A stretch of 64,000 nucleotides of DNA from an uncultured Phascolarctobacterium sp. Lineage in GTDB: Bacteria > Bacillota > Negativicutes > Acidaminococcales > Acidaminococcaceae. Positions 17,857-26,069 of the stretch are shown here, piece after piece. Both the position numbers and the translations under genes were made by a program. Under the pieces are notes generated by a model. That model saw only the letters and a list, made by a program, of their open reading frames with translations, was not told where the DNA came from and searched no databases. The stretch covers positions 62,001 through 126,000 of the forward strand of contig CANRJC010000001.1 of the NCBI GenBank assembly GCA_947630795.1, read 5' to 3'. The number at the start of each line of letters is the position of its first letter. Positions within the stretch are counted from its first letter, which is position 1.

Positions 17857-19185
17857 ATGACCAGACCCATCGTGGCCATCGTGGGCCGGCCCAACGTAGG
17901 CAAGTCCACTCTTTTCAATATTTTCGCCAACAGCCGCATCTCCATCGTAGAAGATACCCCCGGCGTCACCAGGGATCGGCTCTACGCCGCCGCCCAATGG
18001 CTGGACAGGGAATTCATGGTGGTGGATACCGGCGGCATCGAGATCATGAACAGCGACACCATCGCCGTCAACATCCGTCAGCAGGCCAAGATCGCCATCG
18101 CCGAAGCCGACGTGATCCTCTTCGTGTGCGACGCCCGCAGCGGCATCAGCGAAGAAGACGCAGAAGTGGCCAAACTGCTGCGGCAGTCGAAAAAACCCAT
18201 CGTCCTCTGCGTGAATAAAGTGGATTCCCCCAAGCAGGAACTGAACGTGTGGGACTTTTACAATTTGGGCATCGGCGAGCCTTTGGCAGTGTCTGCAGCC
18301 AATCGGCTGGGGCTGGGGGAGCTTTTGGAAGCGGTGACGGCCGAATTCCCGCCGGAAAATGACGAAGACCTTACAGAAGACGAGGACGAGATCAAGGTGG
18401 CCCTCATCGGCCGGCCCAACGTGGGCAAGTCGTCCATCTTCAACGCTTTGGTGGGGCAGGAGCGCTCTATCGTCAGCGATGTGGCCGGCACCACCCGGGA
18501 CGCCATCGATACGCCGGTGGTGAAAAACGGCCGGCGCTACCTTTTCATCGATACGGCGGGGATGCGCCGCAAAGGCAAGGTGGACGAGCCCATCGAAAAA
18601 TACAGCGTGATGCGCTCCCTGCGGGCGGTGGACCGCTCTGATGTGGTGCTGGCGGTGATCGATGCCACAGCCGGCGTCACCGAGCAGGACAAAAAGATCG
18701 TGGGCTATGTCCACGAAGCGGGCAAAGGCCTCATCTTGGTGGTGAACAAGTGGGACCTCTACGAGAAGGACACGAATTCTACCTTAAGATATACGGAAGA
18801 CTTGCGCAAAGAATTGATCTTCACTCAATATGCTCCGGTGGCCTATGTTTCGGCTCTCACCAAACAGCGGCTGCACCGTTTGCCCGAGCTCATCTTCTAC
18901 GTGGCGGAGCAAAGCTCTCAGCGCATCACCACTGCTCTGTTGAACCAATTGCTGGAAGATGCGGCGGCCACCAACCCGCCCCCTACCGACAAGGGGAAGC
19001 GGTTGAAGCTCCTCTACGCCACCCAAGTGAAGGTCAAACCGCCCACCTTCGTCATCTTCGTCAACGAACCGGAGCTGATGCATTTTTCCTATCAGCGCTA
19101 CATCGAGAACAAACTGCGGGAAGCCTTCGGCTTCGAAGGCACCCCCATCCGCCTCATCATCCGGGGCAAAGAGGAAGAAGAGTGA
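17857..19185 (+). CDS. der: Double GTPase Der/EngA
   Basis: A 442-residue protein with two tandem GTPase domains and a KH-like C-terminus, acting in 50S ribosome assembly. G1 motifs are GRPNVGKSTLF (residues 8-18) and GRPNVGKSSIF (about 187-197); each domain has its DTxG and NKxD elements (NKVD, NKWD). CAGGAGG precedes the start. The DUF512-cobO-der-plsY order is consistent with one operon. Confidence 0.97.
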   Translation: MTRPIVAIVGRPNVGKSTLFNIFANSRISIVEDTPGVTRDRLYAAAQWLDREFMVVDTGGIEIMNSDTIAVNIRQQAKIAIAEADVILFVCDARSGISEEDAEVAKLLRQSKKPIVLCVNKVDSPKQELNVWDFYNLGIGEPLAVSAANRLGLGELLEAVTAEFPPENDEDLTEDEDEIKVALIGRPNVGKSSIFNALVGQERSIVSDVAGTTRDAIDTPVVKNGRRYLFIDTAGMRRKGKVDEPIEKYSVMRSLRAVDRSDVVLAVIDATAGVTEQDKKIVGYVHEAGKGLILVVNKWDLYEKDTNSTLRYTEDLRKELIFTQYAPVAYVSALTKQRLHRLPELIFYVAEQSSQRITTALLNQLLEDAAATNPPPTDKGKRLKLLYATQVKVKPPTFVIFVNEPELMHFSYQRYIENKLREAFGFEGTPIRLIIRGKEEEE

Positions 19186-19254
19186 GGCCGAGGTAAAAAA
19201 GCTCAGGGCTCACGCCTTCCCCGAAAATATTTTTCCGCCGCGAAGGAGGTCTTC

Positions 19255-19887
19255 ATGCTCACTGTTTGCGACACCGATATCTATGCGATCGTGCTGTGCT
19301 TCATCGCCGGCCATCTTTGCGGCTCTGTCCCCAGCGGGCTGTGGCTGTGCAAGGCTCTTTACGGCATCGACATCAGGAGCGTAGGCAGCCGCAATATCGG
19401 CACCACCAATGTGTTCCGCACCGCGGGGCCTCTGCCTGCCGCTCTGGTGCTTTTCTGCGACATCGCCAAGGGCGTCATCGCCGTGGCCGCGGTCCGCTGG
19501 CTGTTCGCCGCCCCCGTTTTAGAAGCGGTGTGCGCCCTCGGCGCTTTTTTGGGCCACAATTTTTCTGCGTTTTTGGGGCTGAAAGGAGGCAAGGGAGTGG
19601 CCACCGGCGTGGGCTTGCTCCTCTTTTTGATGCCCAAGGCCGCCGCTGTGGCGGTGGCGGTGTGGCTGGCTTTGGTGCTCACCACCCGCTACGTTTCTTT
19701 GGGCAGCATCATCGCCGGCTGTGCCGCTCCTGCGGCTGCGTGGTATTTTTCTTATCCGCCCCCTTATCTGGCCTTCGCTTTTTTTGCGGCCTTCATCGTG
19801 GTGCTGCGGCATAAAGCCAATATAGAGCGTCTTTTGGCAGGCAGCGAGCCCAAGATCAAGGCCGGGCATTTGGAAAAGAAGTCTTAG
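19255..19887 (+). CDS. plsY: Acyl-phosphate:glycerol-3-phosphate acyltransferase PlsY
   Basis: A 210-residue membrane enzyme with about five membrane segments, catalysing the first acyl transfer in phospholipid synthesis. Conserved motifs are GSVPSG (residue 23 on), SRNIGTTNVFR (near 43) and GHNFSAFLGLKGGKGVATG. AAGGAGG precedes the ATG. It follows der by 69 bases, and this der-plsY pairing is usual in Firmicutes. Confidence 0.95.
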   Translation: MLTVCDTDIYAIVLCFIAGHLCGSVPSGLWLCKALYGIDIRSVGSRNIGTTNVFRTAGPLPAALVLFCDIAKGVIAVAAVRWLFAAPVLEAVCALGAFLGHNFSAFLGLKGGKGVATGVGLLLFLMPKAAAVAVAVWLALVLTTRYVSLGSIIAGCAAPAAAWYFSYPPPYLAFAFFAAFIVVLRHKANIERLLAGSEPKIKAGHLEKKS

Positions 19888-19946
19888 AAAAAATGCTTTG
19901 CCCTTCAGGCGGGGACGACGGCTCGTTCAATTGAAAGAAAAAAATA

Positions 19947-19976
19947 TTGTCTTTTGACGAAAGACGATGATAGAAT
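19947..19976 (+). promoter_or_regulatory. Promoter of the ACT protein-hom-thrB group
   Basis: TTGTCT, 18-base spacer, TAGAAT. It lies about 55 bases before the ATG at 20030 and gives the threonine genes their own transcription start. Confidence 0.5.
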
Positions 19977-20029
19977 AAGTTATGACCTGTGACGACCTAC
20001 ATGAGGATAAAAACAAGGAGGAAAAGATC

Positions 20030-20473
20030 ATGGCCGAGAACAGAGAACTTTTTCTGGTGAGCGCGGCAGTGCTGCCGGAAGCGGTGAAGAAAACTATCAG
20101 AGGCAAAGAGATGCTGCGCATGGGCCGAGTGAGGACCATCAACGAAGCGGTGAAAAAGGTGAACGTGAGCCGCAGTGCCTTCTATAAATATAAGGACGAT
20201 GTGTTCCCCTACGATAAGGCGGGGCTGGAGCGGATCATCACCCTCTATTTTTCCATGGACCAAGATCTGCAGAGCATGTGCAACGTGATCGCTTATCTGG
20301 CGGCCGAAGGAGCTCAATTGGAATTCATCAACCAGGGGCTGCCGGTGCAGGGGCAGGTAGGCGTGGCCATGGCCGTAGACATGAGCGACGTGAAAAAAGA
20401 AACGGAGCTTTTTTTGGACGAACTGCGCAAGATCGACGGGGTGACCCGCCTGCAGGTGCTGGACCGGCGCTGA
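20030..20473 (+). CDS. ACT-domain protein of the PheB/UPF0735 family
   Basis: A 147-residue protein with an N-terminal helix-turn-helix-like segment (VRTINEAVKKVNVSRSAFYK) and a C-terminal ACT domain (residues 70-145) that would bind an amino acid. Family members usually sit directly before hom and thrB, as here, so a regulatory role in threonine/homoserine synthesis is likely but unproven. The ATG at 20030 has a strong AAGGAGG RBS; the frame open from 19982 is not used. Confidence 0.9.
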   Translation: MAENRELFLVSAAVLPEAVKKTIRGKEMLRMGRVRTINEAVKKVNVSRSAFYKYKDDVFPYDKAGLERIITLYFSMDQDLQSMCNVIAYLAAEGAQLEFINQGLPVQGQVGVAMAVDMSDVKKETELFLDELRKIDGVTRLQVLDRR

Positions 20474-20562
20474 GCGGCGCTCCTTTGCCGCCGTTTTGAA
20501 ATAACGAAGGGCAACGGTCGCGAGAGCCCCGGGCCTTATCGATCCCTAAACGAGGTATGAAG

Positions 20563-21867
20563 ATGAAAGACTGTATCAATGTGGGCCTGTTGGGCGCCGG
20601 CACCGTAGGGGGCGGCGTGCTGCAGGTGATGGAAAGAAATGCTTCCGATATCGCCAAAAAGGTGGGGCTGCCGGTGCGGGTGCTGAAAATTTGCGACCGC
20701 CAGTTGGAGGCCATGAAAAAAGAATTCGGCGACGGCTACGAATATACTGCCGAGGCAGACGATGTGCTGACCGATCCCCGTATCGACATCGTGGCAGAGC
20801 TCATCGGCCGGGAGCATCCCGCCAAAGAATTCATCCAAAAAGCTTTAGAGCAGGGCAAGAACGTAGTCACCGCCAATAAAGACGTCATCGCCAAATTCGG
20901 CGGCGAACTGCTGGAGCTGGCCCAAGCCAAAGGGCTGGACCTGCTCTTCGAGGCCAGCGTGTGCGGAGGCATACCCATCATCAGTCCTCTGAAAACTTCC
21001 ATGGCGGCCAACAAGATCAAGTCCATCATGGGCATCGTCAACGGCACCACCAACTACATGCTCAGCAAGATGCAAGACGAGCATCTGGATTACGATGCCG
21101 TTTTGAAAGAAGCTCAGGCCAAAGGTTATGCCGAATCGGATCCCACTGCCGACGTGGGCGGCCTGGACGCAGCCCGCAAGATCGTCATCCTCTCTTCCAT
21201 CGCCTTCAACACGCGGGTCTCTTTGGAAGACGTGCACATCGAGGGCATAGAAAAGATCGAAGCCTGCGATATCAAATACGCTCAGGACATGGGCTATGTG
21301 GTGAAGCTTTTGGCTTTGGCCAAAAACGGGCCCAAGTACGGCGTCAGCGTGGCGGTGCAGCCCACCATGCTGCCTATGGATCATCCTTTGGCCTCGGTGA
21401 ACGGCGTCTTCAACGCTGTCTTCATCCAAGGGGACGCCATCGGCGAAGCCATGTTCTTGGGCCTGGGGGCAGGCCGTTATCCCACCGCCAGCAGCGTCTG
21501 CGGCGACATCATCGAAACGGCCCGCAACATCCTTCGTCACAGCACCGGCCGCATCGGCTGCGGCTGCTTTGAAGAAAAACGGCTCTGCCCGCCGGATAAG
21601 ATGCACTATCCCACCTACATCCGCATGAAGGTGGCCGATCAGCCCGGCGCTCTGGCCGCCATCGCCGCCGCCTTCGGCGCGCAAAATGTCAGCCTGCGCA
21701 ATGTTCTGCAAAAAAATCGCAAGGGCGACGAATTCGCCGAAGTGGTGGTCATCACCCACAGCGTGCCCGAGACCAATTTGGCCACGGCTGTGCAGGTTCT
21801 CTCTGTTCTGCCCATGGTGAAGAAAGTGTGCACTGTGATCAGAGTAGAAGACAGAACTTTAGATTGA
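20563..21867 (+). CDS. hom: Homoserine dehydrogenase
   Basis: A 434-residue NAD(P)-dependent enzyme reducing aspartate semialdehyde to homoserine. The Rossmann motif GLLGAGTVGGGV is near the N-terminus, the substrate region includes GIVNGTTNYML and KGYAESDPTADVGGLDAARK, and the last about 80 residues form an ACT domain (VADQPGALAAIAAAF) for feedback by threonine. I prefer the second ATG (20563), since the GAGG box almost touches the first. It is followed by thrB in the same operon. Confidence 0.95.
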   Translation: MKDCINVGLLGAGTVGGGVLQVMERNASDIAKKVGLPVRVLKICDRQLEAMKKEFGDGYEYTAEADDVLTDPRIDIVAELIGREHPAKEFIQKALEQGKNVVTANKDVIAKFGGELLELAQAKGLDLLFEASVCGGIPIISPLKTSMAANKIKSIMGIVNGTTNYMLSKMQDEHLDYDAVLKEAQAKGYAESDPTADVGGLDAARKIVILSSIAFNTRVSLEDVHIEGIEKIEACDIKYAQDMGYVVKLLALAKNGPKYGVSVAVQPTMLPMDHPLASVNGVFNAVFIQGDAIGEAMFLGLGAGRYPTASSVCGDIIETARNILRHSTGRIGCGCFEEKRLCPPDKMHYPTYIRMKVADQPGALAAIAAAFGAQNVSLRNVLQKNRKGDEFAEVVVITHSVPETNLATAVQVLSVLPMVKKVCTVIRVEDRTLD

Positions 21868-21877
21868 GGAGAAAAGA

Positions 21878-22828
21878 ATGGAAGGAGCTTATCAGGCGGC
21901 GCTGCCTGCCAAAAAGATCACAGTCAGAGTGCCGGCCACTTCTGCCAACTGCGGGCCCGGCTTCGACTGCATGGGCTTGGCTCTGACTTATTACAACATC
22001 ACCACCTACGAAGTCACAGACGAGCCCGGCTTCAAACTGCAGGTGCGGGGCGAAGGGGCCGACACCTTGAAGCCTCACGGCCGCAATTTGGCCTTTGCCT
22101 CTTTCCTGCGCTTGTGGAATAAATACACCGGCGGAGAAAGGATCGGCCTCAAGGCAGAGATGGTGAACAACATCCCTCTCTCCCGCGGCCTCGGCTCCAG
22201 TTCCAGCGCCATCGTGGCCGGTCTTTATGCCGCAAATAAAATTTTGGGCTCACCTTATGATAAAGAAACTCTTTTGGCCATGGCCACCGAGATCGAAGGG
22301 CACCCGGACAACGTGGCCCCCGCTCTTTACGGCGGCTTCGTAGTGGGCTATAAGGACGCAGAGGGCGAGGTGCACAGCCTTAAATTGAAGATTGCGGCGC
22401 CGCTCAAGTTCATCGCCGCGGTGCCCGAGCGTAAATTGAGCACCGCTTTGGCTCGGCAGGCCCTGCCCAAAACAGTGCCTCACGCCGATGCCGTTTTCAA
22501 CAGTTCTCACGCTGCTCTTTTGACGGCGGCCCTGCTTTCGGGCAGAGGGGAGCTCTTGGGAGAAGCTTTAAAAGATAAATTGCATCAGCCCTACCGGGCC
22601 CACCTCATCCCGGGGCTGCAAAAAGTTTTCGACGCCGCTCAAAAGGCCGGAGCCTATCAAGCCATCATCAGCGGCGCCGGCAGCACCGTCTTGGCCTACG
22701 CACCGGCGGCTGCGGACGGAGCGGCTATCGGCGAGGCTATGTGCGCCGCCTTCCGAGCAGAAGGAGAAGCATGCCGCTATCATGTCCTCTCTTTGGATGA
22801 AGAAGGGGCCAAAGCCATAGAGCCGTGA
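21878..22828 (+). CDS. thrB: Homoserine kinase
   Basis: A 316-residue GHMP kinase phosphorylating homoserine. Motif 1 PATSANCGPGFDCMG and the phosphate loop PLSRGLGSSSSAIVAG are intact. It starts 10 bases after hom behind GAGGAG. Threonine synthase is not in the window, so the pathway is completed elsewhere. Confidence 0.95.
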   Translation: MEGAYQAALPAKKITVRVPATSANCGPGFDCMGLALTYYNITTYEVTDEPGFKLQVRGEGADTLKPHGRNLAFASFLRLWNKYTGGERIGLKAEMVNNIPLSRGLGSSSSAIVAGLYAANKILGSPYDKETLLAMATEIEGHPDNVAPALYGGFVVGYKDAEGEVHSLKLKIAAPLKFIAAVPERKLSTALARQALPKTVPHADAVFNSSHAALLTAALLSGRGELLGEALKDKLHQPYRAHLIPGLQKVFDAAQKAGAYQAIISGAGSTVLAYAPAAADGAAIGEAMCAAFRAEGEACRYHVLSLDEEGAKAIEP

Positions 22829-22859
22829 AGCTTTGGGCGCGAAAAAATAAGGCGAGCTC

Positions 22860-23000
22860 AGCTATCTTTCTAAAAAGATCCGACTCAAGGCTCAAAATAA
22901 AAAGTGCAAAGCTCAAAACTCGAAGTCGAAAACTCAAGGCTAAAACTCCAAAGCTTAAAACTCCGAGTTCCACTCTCCAAACCCCAAACTGAAAGCGCAC
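22860..23000. repeat. Intergenic A/C-rich degenerate repeat
   Basis: Two imperfect units of about 45 bases, starting near 22882 and 22930. Both contain ACTCAAGGCT, then CAAAGCT, then AAAACTC and GAGT or AAGT. The second unit continues into sequence resembling the reverse complement of 42064-42085. No gene is evident between thrB and the 6S RNA. Confidence 0.5.
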
Positions 23001-23018
23001 AATTTTAAACGGGGGGCG

Positions 23019-23047
23019 TTGAAAAATGCCTTCCGTTTTGTTATGAT
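23019..23047 (+). promoter_or_regulatory. Promoter of 6S RNA
   Basis: TTGAAA, 17-base spacer, TATGAT: a near-consensus sigma-70 promoter about 24 bases before the closing stem of the 6S RNA. Confidence 0.8.
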
Positions 23048-23070
23048 ATAAGCAGATCGCGAAAGCGTAT

Positions 23071-23260
23071 ATTAGTCCCTGCGGTGTTCGTTACGGCACC
23101 CCATAGGTTTTGAGCCAACACACTGACCTAGGGAACCTGATGCTCCGGCGTCCAAAAACAGGCCTCACGCTTTTCAGTGGAAGTTTGCGCGCGCCGGGAA
23201 GGTACCCACCTGCACAAGCAGGTTCAAAACACGGGGAAGGACGGCATTGTGGGGTTTAAT
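23071..23260 (+). ncRNA. ssrS: 6S RNA
   Basis: 6S RNA binds the housekeeping RNA polymerase holoenzyme by mimicking an open promoter. The 5' end (ATTAGTCCCTGCGGTG) pairs with the 3' end (GGCATTGTGGGGTTTAAT) through a long stem using several G-U pairs. Internal landmarks match Firmicute 6S RNAs: GAGCCAACACACTGA, ACCTAGGGAACCT on the 5' side of the bubble, and ACCTGCACAAGCAGGTTCAA near the 3' side. I identify it from these motifs and pairing; a covariance-model search would settle the ends. Confidence 0.88.
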
Positions 23261-23676
23261 ATTTTTTCGAGAGGGATCGATATGGAACACAGAGCGCTCC
23301 CGGAAGAGATCTGCCGTCGCATCGCCGAGATCGAGCTCTTTTTAAGAGCCTGCAGAGCAGTCGTTGCCAAAAATAAAAATAGACGCAAGACCAAAAGCTC
23401 GAAGGCCTCGCCGAAAAAGAAGGGCGGCTCGTTTCGGTATAGCGGTGAAAAAAAGGAAGAAGCTCTCTTCCTTTTTTCTTTGAAAATTTTTCGAAAGGGA
23501 GAAGCCTCACGCTCCGCTCTTTTATAAAAAAGCCGAAAAGACGGGAACGTCGCTGTTTTGCTTTCGGCGGCGAGAGAGGCAAAGCGCCTTTTCCTTTGCT
23601 CTTTTCTGTGATATAATGGCCTTAACTTGAAAATATATTTCTTTAATTCATTCTGCCGTTTTCGGGAGGGAAAAAC
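23261..23676. other. Region between 6S RNA and the flavoprotein gene
   Basis: It contains a terminator-like hairpin (AAAAAAAGGAAGA/TCTTCCTTTTTT, 23448-23477) and, at 23607-23617, an extended -10 (TGTGATATAAT) serving the next gene. A short frame from 23282 (MEHRALPEEICRR...) has a possible RBS but runs through the hairpin, so I do not call it a gene. Confidence 0.5.
23448..23480 (+). terminator. Probable terminator downstream of 6S RNA
   Basis: Stem AAAAAAGGAAGA/TCTTCCTTTTTT with a 5-base loop and a T-rich tail, about 190 bases after the 6S closing stem. Confidence 0.65.
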
Positions 23677-24534
23677 ATGGATTACGATATCGCCGTGATC
23701 GGCGGCGGTCCCGCGGGGATCAGCGCAGCCATCACCGCTCAAAGCAAAGGAAGAAAGGTCATCCTCTTCGAAGCTCACGGCTTCAGCCCCCGGCTGCGGA
23801 GCGTGGCCAAAATAACCGACTATCTGGGCCTGCCCGATCTGTCGGGAGACGAATTGATGGACACTTTCGTGGCGCATCTTAAGCAAACGGATGTGAAGGT
23901 GGTGGAAGAAAAGATCGTCGCACTGGAGGAAACGGAGGATGGTTTCCTGTTGGGCACCCCCACCGGTCAATACAGTGCCGATGCGGTGATCTTGGCCACC
24001 GGCATCTCCCGCAGCGATCTGCTGCCGGGCGAGACGGAATTTTTGGGCAAGGGCGTCAGCTACTGCGCCACCAGAGACGGGGCAGCTTTCAAAGGGAAAA
24101 AAGTGGCGGCGGTGGCCACGGTGCCCGATGCCACGGCGGAGATCGAATATCTGGCGCAGATCTGCGAGCATGTTTATCTCTTCCCCCGCTACAACGATTT
24201 CCAGCAGCCCCACGGGAAAAACGTGAGCGTGATCTTGGAGCCGCCCACGGAGATCACCGGCACCGACTCGGTGACCGGCATCTACACCAACAGCGAATAT
24301 TTCAACGTGGCGGCGGTCTTCATGTTCAGAGCCAGCGATCCCCCCAGCAGTTTCCTCCCCGAGCTGCAGATAAGAGGCCGCAGCATTTTGGTGGACGATC
24401 AGGCTCAGACCAACATCGAAGGCGTCTTCGCCGGGGGCGACTGCACCGGTCAGCCTTGGCAGTGCAACCGGGCCGCAGGCCAGGGGCAGAAGGCGGCCAT
24501 CTCCGCCATCCGTTATCTGTCCGTGAAAGATTGA
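23677..24534 (+). CDS. Thioredoxin-reductase-like flavoprotein lacking the CxxC and NADPH motifs
   Basis: A 285-residue FAD protein of the thioredoxin reductase fold. The N-terminal FAD loop IGGGPAGISAA and the C-terminal FAD motif GVFAGGDCTGQPWQ are good. The redox site that normally reads CATCDG is CATRDG (Cys130, Arg133), so the disulfide cannot form, and the expected GxGxxA NADPH loop is replaced by VATVPDATAE. It is therefore not a normal TrxB; it may be a ferredoxin-type or otherwise repurposed flavoprotein. It lies 30 bases before serS and is probably co-transcribed with it. Confidence 0.8.
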   Translation: MDYDIAVIGGGPAGISAAITAQSKGRKVILFEAHGFSPRLRSVAKITDYLGLPDLSGDELMDTFVAHLKQTDVKVVEEKIVALEETEDGFLLGTPTGQYSADAVILATGISRSDLLPGETEFLGKGVSYCATRDGAAFKGKKVAAVATVPDATAEIEYLAQICEHVYLFPRYNDFQQPHGKNVSVILEPPTEITGTDSVTGIYTNSEYFNVAAVFMFRASDPPSSFLPELQIRGRSILVDDQAQTNIEGVFAGGDCTGQPWQCNRAAGQGQKAAISAIRYLSVKD

Positions 24535-24564
24535 GAAAAGAGCCGAAAGATCGGAGGACACAGC

Positions 24565-25845
24565 ATGTTAGATATGAAATTTGTGCGGGATAATCCCGAA
24601 CTGGTGATCGCAGCGGTAAAAAAACGCAACGGCACTCTGGACCTCGGCGAATTTCTCGCCCTGGACAAAGAACGCAGAGAACTCACTCAGCAGGTGGAAG
24701 CCCTGAAAAAAGAGCGCAACGACGCCTCTATGGCCATCGGCCGTTTGAAAAAGGCCGGGCAGGACGCCACAGAGCAGCAGCTGGCAGTGAGGGCCATCGG
24801 CGATAAGATCGCCGCCGACGATAAGGCTTTGAAAGAGATCGGAGAGCGGCTGAAAGAGATCCTCCTCCTCATCCCCAACATCCCGGCGGAAGATACCCCG
24901 GTGGGGAAGGACGACAGCGCCAATCCTGTCATCAGGACGTGGTCTGCGCCGAGAAAATTTTCTTTCGCACCCAAACCCCATTGGGAGATCGGCGAAGCTT
25001 TGGGCATTTTGGATTTCGAACGGGGCGTGAAGGTGAGCGGGGCCCGCTACGTCTTCTATAAAGGGCTGGGCTCCCGTTTGGAGAGGTCGGTCTTCAATTT
25101 CTTCCTCGATACTCACACCCAAGAGCACGGGTACACGGAATTTTTCCCGCCTTTCATCGTCAACGGCGCCAGCATGCAGGGCACCGGGCAATTGCCGAAG
25201 TTCGCCGAAGATATGTATAAATTAGAGAACGGCGACAGTTATCTGATCCCCACGGCGGAAGTGCCGGTGACCAATTATCATCGGGACGAGATCTTGGACG
25301 GGGCAGCTCTGCCTTTGAAGTATACCGCTTACAGCGCCTGCTTCAGGGCCGAGGCCGGGGCCGCCGGCAAAGACACCCGCGGGCTGATCAGGATGCACCA
25401 GTTCAACAAAGTGGAGCTGGTGAAATTCACCAAGCCGGAAGAATCGTGGGACGCTTTGGAGAGCCTCACCAGGGATGCGGAAGACGTTTTGCAAAAATTG
25501 GGCCTGCCCTATCACGTGGTGCGCCTTTGCACCGGCGACTTAGGCTTCAGCAGCGCCACCACTTACGACTTGGAAGTGTGGCTGCCGGCAGCCAATTGCT
25601 ACAGAGAGATCTCCAGCTGCTCCAACTTTTTGGATTTCCAGGCCAGAAGAGCCAACATCCGTTTCAGAAGAGAGCCGAAGGCCAAGCCCGAGTTCGTCCA
25701 CACCCTGAACGGATCCGGTGTGGCCGTGGGCCGCACGGTGGCCGCCATTTTGGAAAACTATCAGCAGGAAGACGGCAGCGTGATCGTGCCGGAGGTGTTG
25801 CGGCCTTATATGGGCTGCGATGTGATCGGACCCGTAAAGAAATAA
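24565..25845 (+). CDS. serS: Seryl-tRNA synthetase
   Basis: A 426-residue class II synthetase. The N-terminal coiled-coil arm (residues about 30-100), motif 2 ([20 protein letters not shown]) and motif 3 ([20 protein letters not shown]) are intact. GGAGG-like sequence precedes the ATG. I found no T-box leader upstream; transcription probably comes from the flavoprotein promoter. A good terminator follows. Confidence 0.97.
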   Translation: MLDMKFVRDNPELVIAAVKKRNGTLDLGEFLALDKERRELTQQVEALKKERNDASMAIGRLKKAGQDATEQQLAVRAIGDKIAADDKALKEIGERLKEILLLIPNIPAEDTPVGKDDSANPVIRTWSAPRKFSFAPKPHWEIGEALGILDFERGVKVSGARYVFYKGLGSRLERSVFNFFLDTHTQEHGYTEFFPPFIVNGASMQGTGQLPKFAEDMYKLENGDSYLIPTAEVPVTNYHRDEILDGAALPLKYTAYSACFRAEAGAAGKDTRGLIRMHQFNKVELVKFTKPEESWDALESLTRDAEDVLQKLGLPYHVVRLCTGDLGFSSATTYDLEVWLPAANCYREISSCSNFLDFQARRANIRFRREPKAKPEFVHTLNGSGVAVGRTVAAILENYQQEDGSVIVPEVLRPYMGCDVIGPVKK

Positions 25846-25878
25846 GAAGCTTAAAAATCCAAAAGAAAAATTTTTCGA

Positions 25879-25907
25879 GGCAGTCGTTGCGAGCGGCTGC
25901 CTTTTTT
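25879..25907 (+). terminator. Terminator after serS
   Basis: Eight-base-pair stem (GGCAGTCG/CGGCTGCC with one G-U pair), loop TTGCGAG, then six T. Its loop arm TCGTTGCGAG is the complement of the loop of the dispersed hairpin repeats at 4463 and 14479. Confidence 0.88.
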
Positions 25908-26000
25908 CTGCGCTTTTCGGCAAAAAACAGCCGCAAAACCCCATGGCGGCCGTTGGCTCCCTTTCTTCTCAAAAAAATCGCGATGCAAGCCCTTTTCCTC

Positions 26001-26028
26001 TTGTACTTTCAAAATTTTATGGTACAAT
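26001..26028 (+). promoter_or_regulatory. Promoter of the lysine/ornithine decarboxylase gene
   Basis: TTGTAC, 16-base spacer, TACAAT, ending about 40 bases before the ATG at 26070. Confidence 0.6.
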
Positions 26029-26069
26029 CATATGAGCAATAAAAATAACGGACGGGAAGGGGGTAAGCA

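Noticed and set aside
23282-23527. A possible 81-codon gene just after 6S RNA (MEHRALPEEICRR...)
   Set aside because: It has a passable RBS, but its second half runs through a terminator-like hairpin and becomes Lys/Ser low-complexity; without homologues I cannot support it.
24534-24565. T-box riboswitch before serS
   Set aside because: Only 30 bases separate the genes and no T-box sequence (TGGNACCGCG-like) is found upstream of the flavoprotein gene.
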